A DNA stretch of 64,000 bases from Pseudomonas sp. 8AS (lineage in GTDB: Bacteria > Pseudomonadota > Gammaproteobacteria > Pseudomonadales > Pseudomonadaceae). The notes beneath the pieces were generated by a model. It saw only the letters and a program-made list of their open reading frames with translations, did no database searches and had not been told where the DNA came from. Shown in pieces: positions 57,853-64,000 of this stretch (the first letter of the stretch is position 1; every line of letters begins with the position of its first letter). Position numbers and translations under genes: made by a program. The DNA lies in assembly GCF_902506505.1 (NCBI RefSeq), contig NZ_LR733406.1, forward strand, positions 930,001 through 994,000. The letters are read 5' to 3'.

Positions 57853-58464
57853 TTACTGGCTGATCGGCAGCTGGATCGGCGACTGCAGCGGTGCCGACTC
57901 CTGCTCGGCACGGCGGGCGGCCGCAGCGGCCTCGGCTTCGGCCTGGGCCTTAGCTTCGGCTTCCTGCTGCAGCTGCTCGAGCTGGGCCGGGGTGATCAGC
58001 TGCAGGCGCAGGACCATCTGCTGCACCAGTTCGCGGCGCATTTCCTGGCGCAGCTGGCCGGATTCCTGGTCGGAGCCGATCAGGTTGTTCTCGTCGTGGA
58101 CGTAGGTGGTCTGCACTTCCAGCTGGTCGTTGAGCAGCAGCAGGTTCTTCTCGCCGCGGATCTCGTAGTCCAGGGTGGTGGTCAGCTCGTACTCGGCGCT
58201 GCGCGCGTTGCTGGTGTAGCTGGCGGTGCGCTGGCTTTCCTTCTCGTTCGCCAGGCTCAGCGTGTAGGGTGCACCGGTGTGTACCTTGACGCCGCTGTTT
58301 TCGAGGGTCTGACGCACCTGCTTGACCGTGTCGCCGTAGGCGTTGCGTGCCTGCAGGTCGACTTCCTTGAGGGCGAAGTCGGCAGTGCCGGTGCCGCGCA
58401 GCTGGAAGCCGCAGGCGCTGAGCAGAACAGCCAGGCCGATTACCATCAGATTCCGTTTCATCAT
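57853..58464 (-). CDS. lptE: LptE, LPS assembly outer-membrane lipoprotein
   Basis: This 203-residue lipoprotein plugs the LptD translocon for LPS export. Signal peptide with lipobox LLSACGF and Cys18; the body ([20 protein letters not shown]) matches LptE/RlpB. The C-terminal tail (about 160-203) is a Glu/Ala/Gln-rich helix, [18 protein letters not shown], longer than in E. coli. Start: ATG 58464 (MMKRN) or the next ATG 58461. Between leuS and holA. Confidence 0.93.
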   Translation of the reverse strand: MMKRNLMVIGLAVLLSACGFQLRGTGTADFALKEVDLQARNAYGDTVKQVRQTLENSGVKVHTGAPYTLSLANEKESQRTASYTSNARSAEYELTTTLDYEIRGEKNLLLLNDQLEVQTTYVHDENNLIGSDQESGQLRQEMRRELVQQMVLRLQLITPAQLEQLQQEAEAKAQAEAEAAAAARRAEQESAPLQSPIQLPISQ

Positions 58465-58534
58465 TCTCTATCCCCTTGGAGAGTCACGGCGCCATGCGGG
58501 CATGGCGCCGAGCTTAATCAGTTGGCAACCGTTT

Positions 58535-61780
<3,246 letters not shown>

Positions 61781-61825
61781 TTCCGGCGCGCCTCTGCTAG
61801 GCTGCGCGGGCACTTGGAGGTGCCC

Positions 61826-62587
61826 ATGGAACTGCGCTTTATTCTCAAGCAATTGCTTCTTCCCCCTGGCGGCCTGTTGCTGCTGATCGTGCTGGCCTGG
61901 CTGTGCGCGGCGGCCCGCCCGCGTCTGGCTGTGGTGCTGCTGGTGCTGGGCGTCGGCGGTCTGTGGATGATGAGCCTGCCGGTGGTGGTCGAGTACGCCG
62001 CGCGCGCCCTGGAGCGTGAGCCGGCCCTGGCCGAGGCGCAGTGGGTGGCACTGGCGCAGCGGGCCGAGGTGATAGTCGTGCTCGGCTCCGGGCGCGAGGA
62101 GGCCGATCCGGCCTGGGGCAGCGACCAGCCCAGCGCCACGGCGCTGGAGCGCTTGCGCTATGCCGCGCGCCTGCATCGCGCCTCCGGATTGCCCGTATTG
62201 ATCAGTGGCGGCCTGCATTATGGCGAGCCGCCCAGCGAAGCCGGGTTGATGGCCGAGGTGCTGCAGCGTGATTTCGGCGTGGCGACCCGCTGGCGCGAGG
62301 AGCGCAGCCGCACCACTTGGGAGAATGCCCAATACACGGCGGAGTTGTTGCGCGAGCAGGGTATCCGGCGGGTGGCGCTGGTGACCCAGGCGGCGCACAT
62401 GCCGCGTTCGCGCTGGTGTTTCGAGCGGGCCGGGCTGCAGGTGGTGGCGGCGCCGCTGGGCTTTCTCGGCGTGGCCAATGCGCGGCCGCTGGGCGGCTGG
62501 CTGCCGGAAGGCAAGGCGCTGTGGCAGAGCACCCGGCTGCTCAACGAGGCGCTGGGGCTGGCGGTCTATCCGCTGCTGTATCGGTAG
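61826..62587 (+). CDS. DUF218 (YdcF/ElyC-like) inner-membrane protein
   Basis: This 253-residue protein has two N-terminal membrane helices (about 10-55) and a DUF218 domain (about 83-250) with VIVVLGSGREEADPAW, LISGGLHYGEPPSEAGLMAEV, ERSRTTWENAQYTAELL and QAAHMPRSRWCFERAG. ElyC relatives act in envelope biogenesis (undecaprenyl phosphate use in E. coli). ATG 61826 with GGAGG at 61816-61820; a TTG at 61814 is rejected. Confidence 0.88.
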   Translation: MELRFILKQLLLPPGGLLLLIVLAWLCAAARPRLAVVLLVLGVGGLWMMSLPVVVEYAARALEREPALAEAQWVALAQRAEVIVVLGSGREEADPAWGSDQPSATALERLRYAARLHRASGLPVLISGGLHYGEPPSEAGLMAEVLQRDFGVATRWREERSRTTWENAQYTAELLREQGIRRVALVTQAAHMPRSRWCFERAGLQVVAAPLGFLGVANARPLGGWLPEGKALWQSTRLLNEALGLAVYPLLYR

Positions 62588-62662
62588 GTTGGGTTGAGGG
62601 GCGCAGCCCCGAAGCCCAACGTGCGGGGTGTTGGGCTTCGCTGCGCTCAACCGCAATCTACA
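62586..62662. repeat. Dispersed intergenic palindrome (GTTGGGCTTCGCTGCG type)
   Basis: GGTTGGGTTGAGGGGCGCAG and, about 35 bp on, its near-complement CTTCGCTGCGCTCAACC flank CCCAACGTGCGGGGTGTTGGG. The unit is an imperfect palindrome of a type common between genes in Pseudomonas (recalled). It lies between the convergent DUF218 and lnt genes and may act as their shared terminator. Confidence 0.6.
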
Positions 62663-63998
62663 GTTGAGCCGGGCTCATGGCCTGGTCGTTTGGCTCGCGC
62701 CGCCGTGCCCACAGGGCCCAGCCGAGCAGGGCCAGGCACACCCCGGCCAGCGGCCAGGCGCGCCAGACCAGATAGGGCGTCAGGCCCTGCATGGCCTGTA
62801 CTTCGCCATACAGCACGGCCTTCTGGAACTGCGGGATCTGCGCGGTGATGCGCCCCTGCGGGTCGATCAGCGCGGTGACGCCATTGTTGGTGGCGCGGAT
62901 CATCCAGCGCCCGGCCTCCAGTGCGCGCATCTGTGCCATCTGCAGGTGTTGCAGGGGGCCGATGGAGGTGCCGAACCAGGTGTCGTTGCTGATGGTCAGC
63001 AGCAGGTCGCTGCGCGCGGCCAGGCCGGCGGCGAATTCCGGGTAGACCACCTCGTAGCAGATGAACGGCGCGATCTGCAGGCCCTTGGCTTGCAGCAGCG
63101 CCTGGTCGGCCGGGCCGCGGGCGAAGTCGGACATCGGCAGGTCGAAGAAGGCGATCAGCCCGCGCAGCACGTCCTGCAGCGGCACGTACTCGCCGAACGG
63201 CACCAGCTTCTGCTTGAGGTAGGTGCCCTGGCCGTCGCCGACCACGGTGATGCCGTTGTAGTAGCGCTTCTCGCCCTGCTCGTTGGCCTGGCGGATCGGC
63301 ACGCCGGTGATCAGCGCGGCCTGGCGCTCCTGGGCGACGCGGCCCATGAACTGCAGGTAGCCTTCGGCGAACTCCTTGAGCACCGGCACGGCGGTTTCCG
63401 GCCAGATGATCAGGTCGGCCGGCTGGCTGCCCAGGGTCAGGTCGCGGTACAGCTCCAGTTGGACGCGCAGCTGGGCCGGGTCCCACTTGAGGTTCTGCTC
63501 GACATTGCCCTGCATCACCGCGACTTTCAGCGGCGCGCCCTTGGCCTGGGTCCAGTTGTGCCCCTGCAGGGCCAGGCTGGTCAGCCACGGTGCCAGCAGC
63601 AGGGCCAGGGCCGTGGCCAGCTGCGCCTTGCTGCCGCGCAGGCGCGGCAGGTTGACCAGTAGCGCGGCGCTCAGGGCCAGGCTCAGGGACAGCAGCCACA
63701 GGCCGCCGATCGGCGCCAGGCTGGCCAGCGGGCCGTGCAGCTGGCTGTAGCCGGCATACAGCCAGGGAAAGCCGGTGAGGAACCAGCTGCGGAACGCTTC
63801 CTGGGCCAGCCACAAGGCGGCGAAGGCCAGGGCGTCGGCCAGTGGCACCTCGTTGCGGCGCAGCCAGCGCGCCCACAGCCAGCCGCTGAGGGCGAATAGC
63901 AGGCCGAGGCCGCCGACGAAGCCCAGGGTCAGCGCTGCGGCCAGTGGCGGCGAGGCGGCGCCATAGTCGTGGATGCTGACGTAGACCCAGCTGGTGCC
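62658..63998 (-). CDS. lnt: Apolipoprotein N-acyltransferase (5' truncated by window edge)
   Basis: About 446 codons are visible and the frame is open to the window edge; the first residues read GTSWVYVSIHDYG, typical of Lnt near residue 60, so only the start is missing. Lnt adds the third acyl chain to lipoproteins. Several membrane helices lead to a nitrilase domain with the catalytic triad Glu (IWPETAVPV), Lys (LKQKLVPFGEYVP) and Cys (FICYEVVYPEF). A last helix near the C-terminus (PYLVWRAWPLAGVCLALLGW) is present. It serves the BamD, LptE and transglycosylase lipoproteins encoded here. Confidence 0.95.
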   Translation of the reverse strand, partial: GTSWVYVSIHDYGAASPPLAAALTLGFVGGLGLLFALSGWLWARWLRRNEVPLADALAFAALWLAQEAFRSWFLTGFPWLYAGYSQLHGPLASLAPIGGLWLLSLSLALSAALLVNLPRLRGSKAQLATALALLLAPWLTSLALQGHNWTQAKGAPLKVAVMQGNVEQNLKWDPAQLRVQLELYRDLTLGSQPADLIIWPETAVPVLKEFAEGYLQFMGRVAQERQAALITGVPIRQANEQGEKRYYNGITVVGDGQGTYLKQKLVPFGEYVPLQDVLRGLIAFFDLPMSDFARGPADQALLQAKGLQIAPFICYEVVYPEFAAGLAARSDLLLTISNDTWFGTSIGPLQHLQMAQMRALEAGRWMIRATNNGVTALIDPQGRITAQIPQFQKAVLYGEVQAMQGLTPYLVWRAWPLAGVCLALLGWALWARRREPNDQAMSPAQL

Positions 63999-64000
63999 GC

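Overview
The window is a chromosomal segment of a Pseudomonas (Gammaproteobacteria). It has high GC, dense genes with overlapping starts and stops, and a gene order close to the P. aeruginosa PAO1 neighbourhood from the Lon-like protease through ispB-rplU-rpmA-obg-proB, rpsT-murJ-ribF-ileS-lspA-fkpB-ispH, the minor pilins, thiO-pilRS, bamD-rluD-pgeF-clpB and ndh to coaE-pilDCB-pilA-nadC. PAO1 comparisons are from memory. After nadC the order changes to a mltB-type transglycosylase, arfA, holA-lptE-leuS, ybeL and lnt, a block I recall as lying elsewhere in PAO1. The species cannot be fixed from the sequence alone. Both ends cut a gene: the Lon-like protease lacks its N-terminus and lnt lacks its N-terminus.

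Layout. 1-6.1 kb: Lon-like protease, two small conserved proteins, a three-gene light-response-like operon (DUF6482, FeS-type photolyase/cryptochrome, DUF2256) behind a striking TGTACA palindrome, fklB, and an 84-residue protein behind a Fur-like box. 6.2-19.0 kb: housekeeping genes for polyprenyl synthesis, ribosomal proteins, proline, the lipid II flippase, FAD, Ile-tRNA, lipoprotein processing and isoprenoids. 19.0-25.9 kb: type IV pilus minor pilins and the PilY1 adhesin (fimU-pilV-pilW-pilX-pilY1-pilE), with a fimT-like gene reversed beside them. 26.1-36.0 kb: thiO, the pilS-pilR two-component system, bamD, rluD, pgeF and clpB with a sigma-32 promoter. 36.1-39.3 kb: a DUF1631-PilZ pair and an Asn-Pro-Lys tRNA operon. 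39.4-45.0 kb: ndh, small conserved genes, an uncharacterised GNAT / thioredoxin-like / CbiM-like operon, yacG and coaE. 45.0-51.3 kb: pilD-pilC-pilB, pilA with a sigma-54 promoter, a divergent PglL-type pilin glycosyltransferase and tRNA-Thr. 51.3-64 kb: a 208-bp hairpin-rich mobile-element-like sequence, nadC, a second DUF1631 protein, the transglycosylase, arfA with its in-gene hairpin, holA-lptE-leuS, ybeL, a DUF218 protein and lnt.

How it fits together. The window holds most of the Pseudomonas type IV pilus parts outside the pilMNOPQ and pilT loci: major pilin, minor pilins, tip adhesin, extension ATPase, platform protein, prepilin peptidase, the PilS/PilR regulators of pilA, and a probable pilin glycosyltransferase. 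PilR would act at the sigma-54 promoter of pilA found here. The DUF1631/PilZ pair suggests a possible c-di-GMP input, but nothing in the sequence proves a link to pili.

The main unexplained points are the palindrome-controlled photolyase operon, the overlapping GNAT/Trx-like/CbiM-like operon followed by an ANR-like box, the two DUF1631 paralogues, the tandem DnaA boxes around a small conserved gene, the reversed fimT, and the 208-bp hairpin element between tRNA-Thr and nadC.
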